This document shows, piece by piece, positions 52,780 to 64,000 of a DNA stretch of 64,000 bases (positions are counted from its first letter, which is position 1; the number at the start of each line of letters is the position of its first letter). Both the position numbers and the translations under genes were made by a program. The stretch comes from Trichoplax adhaerens. Its lineage: Eukaryota; Placozoa; Uniplacotomia; Trichoplacea; Trichoplacidae. The notes under the pieces were generated by a model. The model was not told the origin of the DNA. It did no database searches and was given only the letters and a program-made list of their open reading frames with translations. The stretch spans positions 1,188,297 to 1,252,296 of the forward strand of contig NW_002060951.1 in NCBI RefSeq assembly GCF_000150275.1, written 5' to 3'.

Positions 52780-55222
52780 ATGGATTTACTACCTGAAGAA
52801 ATACTCTTACATATTTTCTCCTATGTTGAGTGTAAAACATTAATTTCAACGGTTAAAATACTTTGTAAGCGATTTTATGAACTATTATCAGTGGAAAACA
52901 ATTGGAAATTTCTCTTTCCTGAAATCGGATCCAATCATGAATATTACGATATCGACGATTATGGAAGAGATAAAGTGATCTACTACAAGTGTACAGATAG
53001 AAAATTTTGGAGAGGTATAGATCAACCTATTTCAATTGATTACTTGCGTGGCTCTATTGGTGCAGTCGATGTCGTTCGAATTTTCGATCATGGTCAATAT
53101 TGTCTTTCTGGCTCTCGAGATAAGTCAGTCAATATCTGGTCATTAGATCAACAGTTACGTGGAGATCCTTCTAAATATCATATAGGCTCGCTTGATGGTC
53201 ATAATGTAAGTAGAATTGATACAAAACTCTAATCTTTTTCTTCTTTAAAGCATCAATTCAAATCTCGTTCATCTTGCGTTAATGTCCTTTACTATTCCAT
53301 TACTCAAACAGGGGTGGGTATGGACACTTGAAGAATGCAACAACACTGTTTATTCCGGCTCTTGGGATCATAATGTTATGATTTGGGATTTAAATGCTAA
53401 TGGAAAATTACTCGATACTATTAGGTATTACTTGTCTTGATCAACGTCGAAATAATAAATAAATATCTTTTTACACCTGTCAACAAGCTAAGGATGTTAT
53501 AATTTACTATTTTACTGTATGTATTCGTATATCACATCAGATCATGAGTTGACATGATCAACACTCTAATTTTCTCTTTCTAATCAATTTAACGATATCC
53601 CTTCATAGAGATGTTCATCCAGCAGCTGTCTTGCGCTTACAAGTTAAGGATAATGTCTTATACACTGGCTGTCATGATTCAGCTGTTCGAATGTTTGACT
53701 TGCGAGGTCATTTTGATTTGATTTTGTTTAACATTGATTATATTAAATTCATTTTAAGTAATGCTTTATTTTTAACAAATTGGAATTGCCTACATAAACA
53801 GTTGATTATCGAAATACCAGTCATGAATTGTATCGACATAGAAGAGCAGCCTTATGTATGACCTTTTGTGATGACTACCTTATAACTGGTAGTGAAGATA
53901 AAACTGTGATCGTTTACGATACCAGAGCTAATGCTATCCTAAAGACACTAAAGGTAAATTTTTCTTTGTTTCTTCTAGGTTTGTTTTCACCTTGATATCA
54001 GCGTGCTTATCACATTCTACTGCACAACTTATCACGGAAGCTTCAATCTTTTTAGAAATAACGCACACGTTGCTTATTGAATGATTCCCCCGTATATCAC
54101 ATTTATATCTATTGTATTTTAATTATATAGTTGTACAGTATATCTAGTTCACTATTTACGTTGACCAGAAATATGCTGTGACGACGTCCTTACGTATTTG
54201 CATAATAAGTGTATTGGTATTAATATGTATATTTAGAAATCTTTAATTCTACTGTGATATCTTGTCATTAATAGACAACGTCTTCTGTCACTGCTCTTAA
54301 CTGTGGCTACGATCAACTAAGAGTAGGAATACGAAATGATGTTCAAATCTATAGCACAAAAGACGGATTGTTTACGGAAATGGATGTAAAGATTATCTTT
54401 AATAATTAGGATTTTTTCTGTATTCAGATATCAATTACTAACAATCATTTTTGTTTCAGATTATACCTGAAGTTCATAGTAAAGGCATAATGGGAATACA
54501 TCATGATCTTTCTTGCATGATTACATGCTCCATTGATGGTACTATAAAGGTAGGAACATTCACTAATGTATTCATTAGTTCTAAGTTTAAATAAGTAATC
54601 TAATTAATTATCAATTTATTGTACGTAATCTACGGTCTATATTACTGCAGGCATCGTTATGTGTTGTTTAGTTGCGTAGTTTTACAGCTGAGATTATTAT
54701 GCATTGTCTTTTGACGAGTATCTTTATTCCGTATCGTAGGTCAGCGAAGCTTCAAAGTCACCAAAAGTAATTAAAGTTCTCGATCATCACAAGTCAGCAG
54801 TAGCAAGGGTAGGTAACTGTGATTAATGGAATTGTCTGACGTCATATACACGTATATAGTAGAGTACAGTTGCTATATATGGAGTGAAATTTTGCTAGCT
54901 TTATGCTGTTTCTAGTACTTTCATGCCATAATTACGAAGCGCACTCAATCTATAAGTAGTTTATAGTTATTTAGGTGATGTTACCTTTCGCATACTTTAA
55001 TGTAAGTCATAGTTTTGGCATGCAGTTAGTTATTTAGGTCTTGATGTACGGTTGCACATTGTGGGCTTATGAAATTAATTGGTCATTCCTTGCTATTCTT
55101 TCTGTAGTCATTTATCGTTTTAACGTTATTACCTATAGATCGACTATCGTGATGGTATATTAGCTTCCGCTTCCAGCGACGCTACTGGTACAATCGGAAT
55201 TATTCGAAGATACGGACCATAG
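52780..55222 (+). CDS. FBXW9: F-box/WD40 protein, FBXW9-like
   Basis: Probably a substrate receptor of an SCF (Skp1-Cullin1-F-box) ubiquitin ligase. Eight exons join in phase: 52780-53205, 53312-53424, 53609-53706, 53847-53953, 54275-54385, 54460-54549, 54740-54808 and 55139-55222, giving 365 residues. The F-box occupies residues 1-45 (MDLLPEEILLHIFSYVECK, then LCKRFYEL and W). WD40 blades follow, with CLSGSRDKSVNIWSLD, GWVWTLEECNNTVYSGSWDH, LYTGCHDSAVRMFDLR and YLITGSEDKTVIVYDTR. The last blades are weaker (CSIDGTIK; ILASASSDATGTI). The spacing between F-box and first blade, the RGSIGAVDVVRI motif and blade order resemble FBXW9 more than FBXW7 or beta-TrCP. The acceptor of exon 4 (53847) was chosen by phase. 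The gene converges on HAUS3. Confidence 0.85.
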
Positions 55223-55885
55223 AAAATACGAACACGAACAACCACTAAAACGCGCATTTTCTAAACTCAAATGAAGATTCAATTTCTAAAATATTACATT
55301 ATCAGATATATCAAGTGTTAAGGCTGTAAATTTAGCGTGTTGACTGATGTGGAATTAAAATACATTTTTCTATACTCTACCAGCTTAGTAAAATGCTGTA
55401 TAATATTCTTACTATTTGAGGTTATAGACTTTTCGATTTCTCACAATATCATGTCGGTATTCATAAAGATACATTTAAGCTATATTGAACACGTACAATA
55501 TAATACCCAAAAAAGTAATTTAACGTCATTATAAAAGTTGATCAAAATAAAAGTTATGCAGATTTGTACTAATTAATATTACTAAGTACAAAGTCATATT
55601 TGATAAGGTATATGACTCAAATTTCGGCAGTATACAATGTAACAGTGAACAAGTTTCACCAAATATAACAATATAGACGAACGGATTAAAATTAGTAAAA
55701 AAGAAGCGTTAGCAATACTTAATCTTCAAAGGAAGTAAATAAATTCTTATATACCATAGTAAGTACAATAAATGGAATTCCATTGAGGCAATAGTTTATC
55801 AAAATTGTATTTACAAATTGAAATCATGCAAACACAATATTATAAAAAAGGATTGTATTGGCATCGGCACGGCAACCAAGAGTCG
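55223..55885. other. Convergent intergenic region between FBXW9-like and HAUS3
   Basis: 660 bp of AT-rich sequence with the 3' ends of both genes. AATAAAA at about 55547 could serve the plus-strand gene. No further gene is seen. Confidence 0.6.
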
Positions 55886-58800
55886 TTAAATGATCCTCTG
55901 TGCAGCAACCCGTTCTTTCAGCTCGGCAACGTACTTTTGTAATTGATTGGAATCAGTCAAAAATAAAACAAATATTCGTCGCTCAAAAGCAACATATTGA
56001 TCAGCTTGTAAAACCTATTAACAGAGATGAAAAATATTAACTCTATAGAAAAATGGAAGATGATACTCTCTGATATTTTGTCAATACTACAAATTTTAAT
56101 CCCTTACAATACATTATATACAGTACTATAGGACCCTAAGATCGAAATTTAATGATTTAGTTTAAAAGCCGGGTAATATCAATTTACCAACGTTGAATGA
56201 AAGATACGATATCACGTTAACAAGCTCTTCCAAAATCATTGATATTCTGAATTGTCGTATTTTTATATTTGACTATTCACTTTTCGATCAGTCGTGATAG
56301 CCTTTAGTGTGATTGCTAGATATAGCTTTATCTAACCTTTTTCTTTTTGTCAAAATCGGATATAATTTCTTTGAGAGTTTTTTCGAGAGACAATAATAAT
56401 TCTTCAATTTCCGTTAAATTATCTAAGATTTGCTAGAATATCGTGACAATGTATTACATTTGTGAAGGGCTCTCTCGCATAGTACCCAATTCTTAGCATT
56501 GAAAGCAACTTTAGCAAGAGGCGGTCGATAATACATACCTTTGGTGATAGCTGCAAATTTTTAGTTGTGCGATTTCCAGAGAAAATCTTATCTTCCAGGC
56601 TAGTACAACTAAGTAGGCTAGTTAATATTATATAAAATAGTCTGAGTATTATTCCTTGCGAGAGCTACCGTTACAAATTCTTTACAATCTCGCATTTAAC
56701 TGATAATAAGATTTCCAAAATAATTACGATAAAGTGAATAACTGTAAATTCATGCCTACCATCGTCGCAATTTTTCTTCGTTGTGAGATTCGAATGAAGT
56801 TAATGCAACACTAAAGGAAGAAACGAGGCGATTTAAATTGCCTACAGCATCAACAAGCGAAGCGTATGTGATGAAGGCGTTGGGCTCTTCCTGCTTGGTA
56901 TTGGACGGATCTATATCACAAGATGACAAATTTAATTGGCTATACGAATGTAGAATTCGTTTACTTGCACTTGTAATTAGTTTTATTAATTTGGGATTGC
57001 TCATACTTAAGACATTATAGATTCTTGTAAAAAAGAGGTCCCTGTTATCGATGGTATTACGAGGGGATTTGATTGTGATTCCAGCTATGTTAGCTAAAAA
57101 TTCCTGAATGTTAATGAGTTAAGCTTAATACTTGTATCATCGGTTACAAGGAATACATTTCATATTAAAGGTAGAAAGTGGATACAATTCTATCATTGGT
57201 GACTTTTGTATCTTCGTCAATCAATGTATGAACAGAAAGTAAGAGTCGATGGCAGTCACGGAGTTTTTTTGCTTCTATTTCCAATGCCATTGAAAGAAAT
57301 TGCTCACATGAACGTAAAAACATTAATTTGTTTATCACCTGCAAATGGTTAATATTTAAGTTATAGATTACCATATACTCTTAAATACCAAAACCGTTAA
57401 TAAAATCAAGCTATTGTGTAAACTAAACTACCTCATCTTGTTTGGAAGTGAAGTAGTTCTGACGCGCAATTTTGAGATCATAATCTCCTCGTAATATTGG
57501 AGTGTCGATTAAGCGAGCTTCCCGTTTTAGGGCATTGCTCAGGGATGTACTTTGTATGGTATTAATATCGTCACGAATCTGATGGAGGATCTCACTCTTT
57601 TCCTTTTCCAACTGCCTGTTATGTGCCAAATTAAATGAAACGATCGTGAATGAGTGAATTTTGTAACTGTTGGTTTTTATTGTTATCAATTTAGAATGCT
57701 AAGTCTTAGGAGCCTTACATTACCTTAGAAAGACTACATTTCGCTGAAGGAGGAACTCATGTGATCCAAGTTGTACTTTCGCAAAGTTGATAGCGCTTTG
57801 AATACCACTTAAGCGTGCCTTTGCCTTAATTTGTTGTAATTTGCTCAATGGATATCTGAAGTAGGTAACATCCATAATTTGAAGCGATGCATTTATTACA
57901 GGTTCCACGGTTCAAGAGATATAGAAAAGTTATTACCACATTGTTATTTAAAGATGTAAATACTGAAATGAATAGAATCTGGACAATATAGGCTTGACAG
58001 CATTTGATTCGAGTCATACTACGCAAAAGCGATTATAATAAGCGATCAATAAGAAACGTTTAATTGTATTGCATTGATGATTCTGGACACACATTTAAAT
58101 TGCAATCAATGACTTACATTTGTTGTAATCTAGATAGCTCTTGACGCTCCTGGGAATACCGTTCTTCAGACTTTCCTAGATTTTGCCAATAAATAGTAAT
58201 TTAAGATTATACCGTACTTTTAATTTAATATGTAAATTCTAGTGAGATTCATTTATTTCTTTTTTATTTTAATGTGCTAACCTCTTAATAATTCCTCCAA
58301 TGGATTATTGATATCAAGTAACTGGTAATAGGATTCATTTTCAGGGCCAACAATCTCTGAAATACCCTAAAAATATACGCGAATTAGACAGATTTTTTAT
58401 TATATGTTGAGCAAACAGAAAAGTTTAAGATTAGCTACGGATCACTAGAAGAAATTTGTAGTGATCCATGAGCTAATTAGCCCGTATAGAATCGTTCAAA
58501 ATATATTCTATGCAATAACGGTTAAGAGTACTATAAAGGACACAATGTTTGATGTTGATGATAACCCACTTATACCTCGAAAAATTGCTTTTTGATAAAA
58601 TTAGTTAGAGTCCTTAAAAATTTTTCAGTACTTGCATGATAATCAGATAAAGATTGCTGATAAAGGAATGGCGGATTATCTAGAAAAAGAGCCAAATTAA
58701 TATTTATAATAACGAGTTACAAAGATATTCATGCCATGGTATTGATAAATACGCGTAGAAGCCTTCACGGCAGTATACAATCTACTTCTTATTTACTGGT

Positions 58801-60512
58801 TACTGCAAGCTTTAGTCTTACCTGCATCATATAACTGCGCTAGCGAACGAACGTTCTGCGTAATCATCTGTAGACTCTTATTTACCTACAAAAAATACAC
58901 ATACGCGTATAATGTAGATGCAAGGCTATTCATTTTTTACTGCTGATGAAATTAGTTTATGATAGCGGTATGTACTCGCTATTGTTAGATTGTAATCAAG
59001 AATTGAAGATCCATGGTAGTTGGTTTGACTTTGGATAGTAAGAAAATTATTTACTTTTTTATTTGCTTCCTCATTTTCTTGTGCTATGTTGTTATTTTCT
59101 TGCCTTTTCAAATTATTCAAGTCTACCAGGGGATCCAATTTATGGGAGAGTGAAATTTGGTGAATACTAGAATTGAAAACGAGATAACAGTAATGCAACC
59201 AACGGATATTATAAGATCTCTAAAGCTATAGTCAATGATTGCCAGCATAGTAAGATCGTTCTATAGAACTGTATTGTAGAATCCAAGAAATGCCATGTAA
59301 AGCAAAGCATTCTCGTATTTGCATTCTACGAAGGCTACGATCGTTTTTATTTTGTTTATGACATGGCCGGTAATTCCATTTCTAGTCTTACTTCAAAGCA
59401 TTCCTGTGATTGATAATTTTAGCCTTGTATGCCTTCGCTGTAGCAATTTCCTTACGTAATGCATGTAAATCGGCCCTAGAATAGCATCCATGGAGAGAGA
59501 GAGAGATAGTATCGTAAGACGCAATATACTGAGTGAACTATAGTAATGGATTGATATATCACTGTTCACTGGATTGGACTATTATGAAGTACGGTCGAAA
59601 CGAAGGTTCGCATACGTACAAAGTCACAAATTATTCTTGGACATAGAATGTTATTTCCATTAATTATAATGATCGAAACATTTCTACATAAGATACGGTT
59701 AACCAACCTTAGAAGATCTTCGCTTTCGTCTATTTGGGTTTCTTGGTCGGTTTGGTCAATAGTTTGTAATGCAGCTTCTAAATCTCTTCCCTACGGGTAT
59801 ATATACGCTCGTCGATTGATAGAGTATTGCAAACAGTGGATTTTACGCTTACGTTCCATTCAAAATAAAATCATCATCTCGAATCGATGTAACCGCAACT
59901 GTATGCATTGAACTGTGTGAACCTACCCTTAAGACTTTCTCTCCCTTTTCTGTCACAAGTTTCTCAAATCTATAGTATAAATCAACAGATGTATATTGGT
60001 TTAGCTAATATGATTTAATGCCGCCATTCTTCCTTATTGCATAATCCAACATGGACTACTCTACGTTAGTAGTCGATGTATCGAAACAATGTCGTATCTA
60101 AACTAAAATTGGGGGGAAAAAAATAGAGGACATCCAAGAAGTTACAAATTGAAACGAGTAGCACTAGATAGTGAGCTACTGATTTGTTTCAATGATTGAT
60201 GATTGGGTAATCTGTTATCGACAGCATCAATTAATAAATGATAATAATCCATCAGAATATTGAAACATACAACGTATTACTGATGAAAGGGTTCCTTTCC
60301 CGTTGTATCAAATGAACTAACCTATCTTTTTCTTCAGAACTTAGTACATTGTTATTATCGACACTATCGGCTAGCCAAGCAAGGAAAGATAGCATGGAAT
60401 CTTCTTCAAACAGCCATTCTAGACTGGCAGGTTGTAATTTTTGCCCAATGGGACAGCCTAGTTTGGTCAAATTCGTCAATAATTTGTCAATAACTTGATG
60501 TGCCGCCATCAT
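55886..60512 (-). CDS. HAUS3: HAUS augmin-like complex subunit 3
   Basis: HAUS3 is part of augmin, which recruits gamma-tubulin to existing spindle microtubules for branching nucleation in mitosis. Sixteen minus-strand exons join in phase: 60322-60512, 59927-59969, 59708-59790, 59392-59475, 58941-59166, 58822-58885, 58576-58679, 58282-58366, 58118-58175, 57724-57843, 57432-57615, 57186-57338, 56760-57103, 56539-56599, 56337-56432 and 55886-56014, giving 674 residues against about 603 in human. The N-terminus matches the family (KLGCPIGQKLQPASLEWLFE, then SFLAWLADSVDNNNVLS). Later matches are GPENESYYQLLDI, LIDTPILRGDYDLKIARQNY, SPRNTIDNRDLFFTRIYNVL and a C-terminal coiled coil ending in the YVAFERRIFVLFL block. 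Most of the protein is predicted coiled coil. The ATG is doubled (60512 and 60509); either may be used. The acceptor of exon 10 is the weakest. Confidence 0.92.
59491..59509. repeat. (GA)n microsatellite in a HAUS3 intron
   Basis: A run of GA dinucleotides just upstream (minus-strand sense) of HAUS3 exon 4. Confidence 0.75.
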
Positions 60513-60660
60513 GGCGAAGAAAATAATGGATAGTCCTGAATAGAATGCAGAATGCACTGACAGCAATCATGTAGTCTTCAAACTTTCTGCTTATTAAGCT
60601 TACTGTACAGCGTTCATCAACGACTAATATAGCAAATGCTTCTCTTGTGATTCGTTGGCA

Positions 60661-61265
60661 ATGATCACTTTGCCAACCGTGTACAGTACTACTGTTGATG
60701 ATTGCATCGACTTAGAAGCTTTAGTATAGCAAGCAGGCAACGTCGACTATACACTTTGCAACAGTGTACACCGTCTGTCCAGTATGGGCGAAAGACAATT
60801 TTTTATTAATAATTCATGAATTGATTGCATTTACCAAGATGTACTTCTATACCTGCGTATTCGTTTTATACACGCACTAGATTGGCAATTCCATCGGTTA
60901 TTTTCAAGGGTTAATTTTAAAGTAACGCTAAGACAGTTCAGCGTAGGAAGCTGCGTTTCTATGGACTACCAGTGCTAGAAGAAGCCCTTCTAGAAGGAGT
61001 CTATGGCAGTGAAAAGGATTTTGACAACATGATCATGCCAGCCACTTCATCCAACTCTAGTGGATACAGATTGAAGGGGTATATTTTTTTTGAATAGTAC
61101 TCTACTCTAATGATTGCTCTTCATGATGATATTGCAATTTTGAGTTTGAATTGCAAAGAATACCTCATGAATATCCAATCATGGCAGTTTTCTGGCTGTT
61201 AGCCATATCGTTGACTGTTATACAGTGGACCTATGCACACATATTGCACAGTCCACTTGTTGATG
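60661..61265 (+). CDS. Possible partial gene for an unrecognised membrane protein
   Basis: Three plus-strand segments join in phase. A candidate start exon is 60661-60723 (MITLPTVYSTTVDDCIDLEA). A strongly coding-looking exon is 60942-61078 (KLRFYGLPVLEEALLEGVYG, then SSNSSGYRLKG). The third, 61159-61265, encodes IPHEYPIMAVFWLLAISLTV, IQWTYAHILHSPLVD and a donor gtaagc. The third exon contains a hydrophobic helix long enough to span a membrane. The second exon faintly recalls the end of a T1/BTB tetramerisation domain of potassium channels, but this is a guess. Later exons were not found; the next 450 bp hold a duplicated copy of exon 3 and an unassigned open frame (61541-61723). The gene would be divergent from HAUS3, about 150 bp away. 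The first exon is the least certain. Confidence 0.4.
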
Positions 61266-61428
61266 GTAAGCAAAACCTCTTTTCAAGGCATTTAATATCG
61301 AATCATCGTAGTTTTCTGGCTGTTAGCTCTATCGTTGACTGTTAACCAGTGGACCTATGGCGGCCTATGCACACACATTGCACAGTCCACTTGTTGATGG
61401 TTAGCAAAACCTCTTTTCAAGGCATTCA
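61171..61428. repeat. Tandem duplication of about 124 bp containing exon 3 of the preceding gene
   Basis: Copy 1 (about 61171-61294) and copy 2 (about 61295-61428) share long identical blocks such as gttttctggctgttag, tatcgttgactgtta, gcacagtccacttgttgatg and gcaaaacctcttttcaaggc. Copy 2 has lost the ATG (atcgtag for atggcag), carries a stop in the frame, gained a small insertion (ggcggcct) and has a weakened donor (ggttagc for ggtaagc). It is therefore a dead exon copy. Confidence 0.8.
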
Positions 61429-61732
61429 AAGGCAGTCAGGCAAAGTAGAGCAATATCATTTTGCTATAAGATATTTTAATACAAGTATCCATGCAATGTA
61501 TATCAACCATTTCTAAACATGCAGTGAACTCCAAGATTCCATGTCGGTCAAAACTATTGCATTAGCCCGTTTTGGTTGTATTTTTGCTAGTTCAAGGATG
61601 CAAAAGGAAACTCAAATCGCTGTAGACTACAGTAGTGAGTTTGCGACATTTTTCAATTTACCGCCACTTTTGTGGGCATGCGTAGACTGTACGCCGTGCG
61701 GTACCGTAGTTGTCCAGATCTGACTCCAGCTT

Positions 61733-62590
61733 GTACTGTACAGTACAGTTACTACAGTACAAGCTTATAGAATTTCCTACAGTACAGTACTGTACAGTAG
61801 AGTAGAGTACTGTACACTGTACTGTACAGTACAGTACTCTAATTTTTGATTGGCGGTCATTGCAGACTTGTACAGTACTATACTTACCGTACTAGAGCAC
61901 GGTACGATACGGTACAGTACAGTACAGGACATCATCACAAGTTTTCCATTGGTGATACGGTACGGTGGCCCAGAAGGCTGAGGATGGAACGACACGTTTG
62001 CTGTACAGTACATTTTGAGTGGTACAGTACAAATGTACAGTACACTGAGTACAGTACAGTACTGTAAGCTAGCCCGAATTTTTGACACCCGATCTGGTAC
62101 TGTACCAGTACCAGATCGGGTTTCGAAATGAGATTTACAGTACTGGACTGAACTGTACACTGTAGAACCATCACAACTTCAATACTGTACAGTGTACAGT
62201 ACTTGACAGTACAGTATGCAGTGGTTGTGGTGATTGATGTACTGTACAGTACAGTACATTGTACAGTACTGTACTGTACTGTACGCTAGCCCGAATTTTG
62301 GACACCCGACCTGGTAACTGTACCAGTTACCAGATCGGGTTTAGAAATGAGATTTACAGTACTGGACTGTACTGTACACTGTAGAACCTTCAGGACCTCA
62401 ATACTGGACAGTGTACAGTACAGTACACTGTGGTTCTGGTGATGGATGGATGTACGGTACAGTATTGTACTGTAGACCGGACCGGCGTTCATTACAGTCA
62501 TGCCATGGAAATTCCAGTACAATGTACTGTACAGGACTACCATTGTACTGTACTGTACAGTACTGTACTGTACTGTCAAAAGGCCGTCCA
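61733..62590. repeat. Large GTAC/CAGTA repeat cluster with a duplicated hairpin module
   Basis: About 850 bp dominated by TACTGTACAGTA-type words. Within it a module of about 217 bp is present twice (near 62065-62270 and 62282-62480). Each copy begins gctagcccgaattt and ends in agattt-acagtactggactg and a g-tggtgat stretch. Each module contains a long inverted repeat, at 62087-62121 and 62304-62340. Numerous overlapping open frames on both strands are repeat artefacts with Tyr, Ser, Thr, Val and Cys bias, not genes. Confidence 0.85.
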
Positions 62591-62599
62591 CAGTACAAT

Positions 62600-63179
62600 A
62601 CACTGTAGCTCACGGAACAGCGTGTACGGATTTGTATCCCTTCAACACTGACTTTGCAAAGTCAAAATCCTCTCGGCTCCATGCACATCTTGGTGTATGT
62701 GTATTGTACAACTGCAAAATTGCATTTTGGATTCTTCAACTGTATGAATTCTTGCCTGTGTTGCTTGTAATTGGTATCGCCATTGCGTATTTACCTTTGA
62801 CGTAATACAAATTGGGAAATTTCATCCATCTATCCAGGTTTGAAATGGTTGTCAAATAGCAAATCATAGTCGACTTGCTTTGCAAACTTGTTGTTCTTCT
62901 TGCTGTTATACTCTAGTCGGTTGCTTTTACAATTGCAACTGCATGCGACAGTACAGTACAGTAGTGTGTATCGGCATAACTCTTTGTCGTACTGTACTGA
63001 CGAGGACACCGCGACTAGTTTCATTTTCTACCCTTGCAAATAAGTCTCCATTCAATTCGATCATTTCATATTGGTTATTTCCTTCTTTCTTTTCATACTT
63101 GAAAGGATATTCAATTGACTCAAGGATTCCTCTATCCAATCATACAAAGAAGTAAAGGAAAAAAAAAAAAGCGACAAAA
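62600..63179. other. Region between the repeat cluster and the right-edge candidate gene
   Basis: No supported gene. Further GTAC words lie at 62947-62962 and 62988-62998. A poly-A tract at 63160-63170 precedes the candidate start at 63180. Confidence 0.45.
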
Positions 63180-63293
63180 ATGGCGGAAGGTCCGCGCCAA
63201 TTTCACATTGGGCCTGATGGTTTACCTTCCATTCAAAGGGTACAAACAACGTTCTCCAATTTTTATTCATCATCATCAGATACTCAACTAACT
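63180..63293 (+). CDS. Possible first exon of an unrecognised gene at the right edge
   Basis: An ATG in a good context (acaaaaATGGCGG) opens a 37-codon frame that begins MAEGPRQFHIGPDGLPSIQR. It can be left through a donor at caaagg/gtacaa (intron from 63240) or read to a stop at 63293. The composition is coding-like and it lies 3' of a poly-A tract, which suits a promoter/5' leader. No family is recognised and no following exon was found before the window ends. Confidence 0.35.
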
Positions 63294-64000
63294 TAATATA
63301 CAGATTGAAATCAATTTACAAATCAAGGTCTACTGGCTTTTTACCATCAATCGATCCTAATAGTACAGTACAGTCATTTTATCATCAAGCACCACTAGAC
63401 TACCGTACTCTACTAGAAGTGCAGTAGTAATAATAAGAAGAACGATCGCCTTGACAGTTTTGGTCAAAAACATCATTGCAATCAAACGCTTTTACATTAC
63501 TTCAATATTATCTTTAGGCCATACTCGCTGACTAACTATACTATCAATCAAAAAGCAAGTCCATTCCCTTTCAGTTATTTTACTTACAATCAACCATGCT
63601 ATCATATCCTAAAGTTTACCTGTATAGAGATACACTAACAAGGAACAAGGTTGAAACTTTGCTTTTGTTCTTACCCTTGGTCATAGCTTAATAACAAATT
63701 CAACATGGTAAAACTCTATGTTAAAATATCTTTCAGTAATATTGAAGCCATAATGTCTCTCTCTATACCATATTTTACAGTCTTTCTCACTACAAAGACG
63801 TAGTAAACACGTTTTAGTAAAGCCATCGTCTTTTACTGCCCCACTTGATACCAGAGATCATGGATGCAATTTTCTTCTAAAAACTGTAGTTGATAAGTTA
63901 ATCAATCCTTTTTTCCTATCGACGTACTAAACTTGATTGTTGACCGACAGTAATACGTATATTACGGAATAAGTTTCTTACTAGGATGACAACTTACAGT
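63294..64000. other. Right-edge sequence, nothing recognised
   Basis: AT-rich sequence. If the 63180 candidate is real, this is its first intron. No repeats or RNA genes were identified; a short cagtacagtac-type word occurs near 63364. Confidence 0.4.

Noticed and set aside
61777-62805. Overlapping open frames on both strands in the GTAC cluster
   Set aside because: Same cause: repeat-derived frames of low complexity that mirror each other on opposite strands.

Overview
The window looks like nuclear DNA from an early-branching animal, possibly a placozoan. It is AT-rich, its genes are split into many short exons with GT-AG introns, and its products are animal or eukaryotic proteins: a KANK-type ankyrin protein, membralin, Mediator MED4, an FBXW9-type F-box/WD40 protein and augmin HAUS3. 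An alpha-amylase of non-vertebrate type fits a non-bilaterian animal. The placozoan assignment is inference. No tRNA, rRNA, CRISPR array or intact transposon was found. All gene models come from reading frames, splice-site phase and remembered family sequence; none was checked by a search.

Region 1 (1-40 kb) is gene-poor. It holds a KANK-like gene (2430-8844, +) with C-terminal ankyrin repeats and a secreted GH13 alpha-amylase (12742-16532, +). From about 22 to 40 kb lies a group of unrecognised, highly charged secreted proteins (22456-22800, 33826-34233, 38032-38943, all +), with decayed relatives at 28.2-28.9 kb and perhaps 30.9 kb. Two of them share a TATA box, an untranslated first exon, an intron ending at or just before the ATG, and a single coding exon with a signal peptide. 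Two loci are short tandem-repeat proteins, one built on 14 residues and one on about 26, both partly destroyed by frameshifts and stops. This group is the best candidate for an undescribed, fast-evolving secreted family.

Region 2 (42-61 kb) is dense with housekeeping genes: membralin (42393-47610, +), MED4 (48428-51108, -), a possible 48-residue protein (51629-52454, -), an FBXW9-like gene (52780-55222, +) and HAUS3 (55886-60512, -). Membralin/MED4 and FBXW9/HAUS3 are convergent pairs. A possible membrane-protein gene (60661-61265, +) diverges from HAUS3.

Region 2 and the right end (61.7-63 kb) are rich in CAGTA/GTACTGTAC sequence. It forms a tandem array just upstream of membralin, a block just upstream of MED4, and a large cluster at 61.7-62.6 kb. 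That cluster contains two copies of a long hairpin that differ by a compensated base pair. The gene-poor left part largely lacks this sequence.
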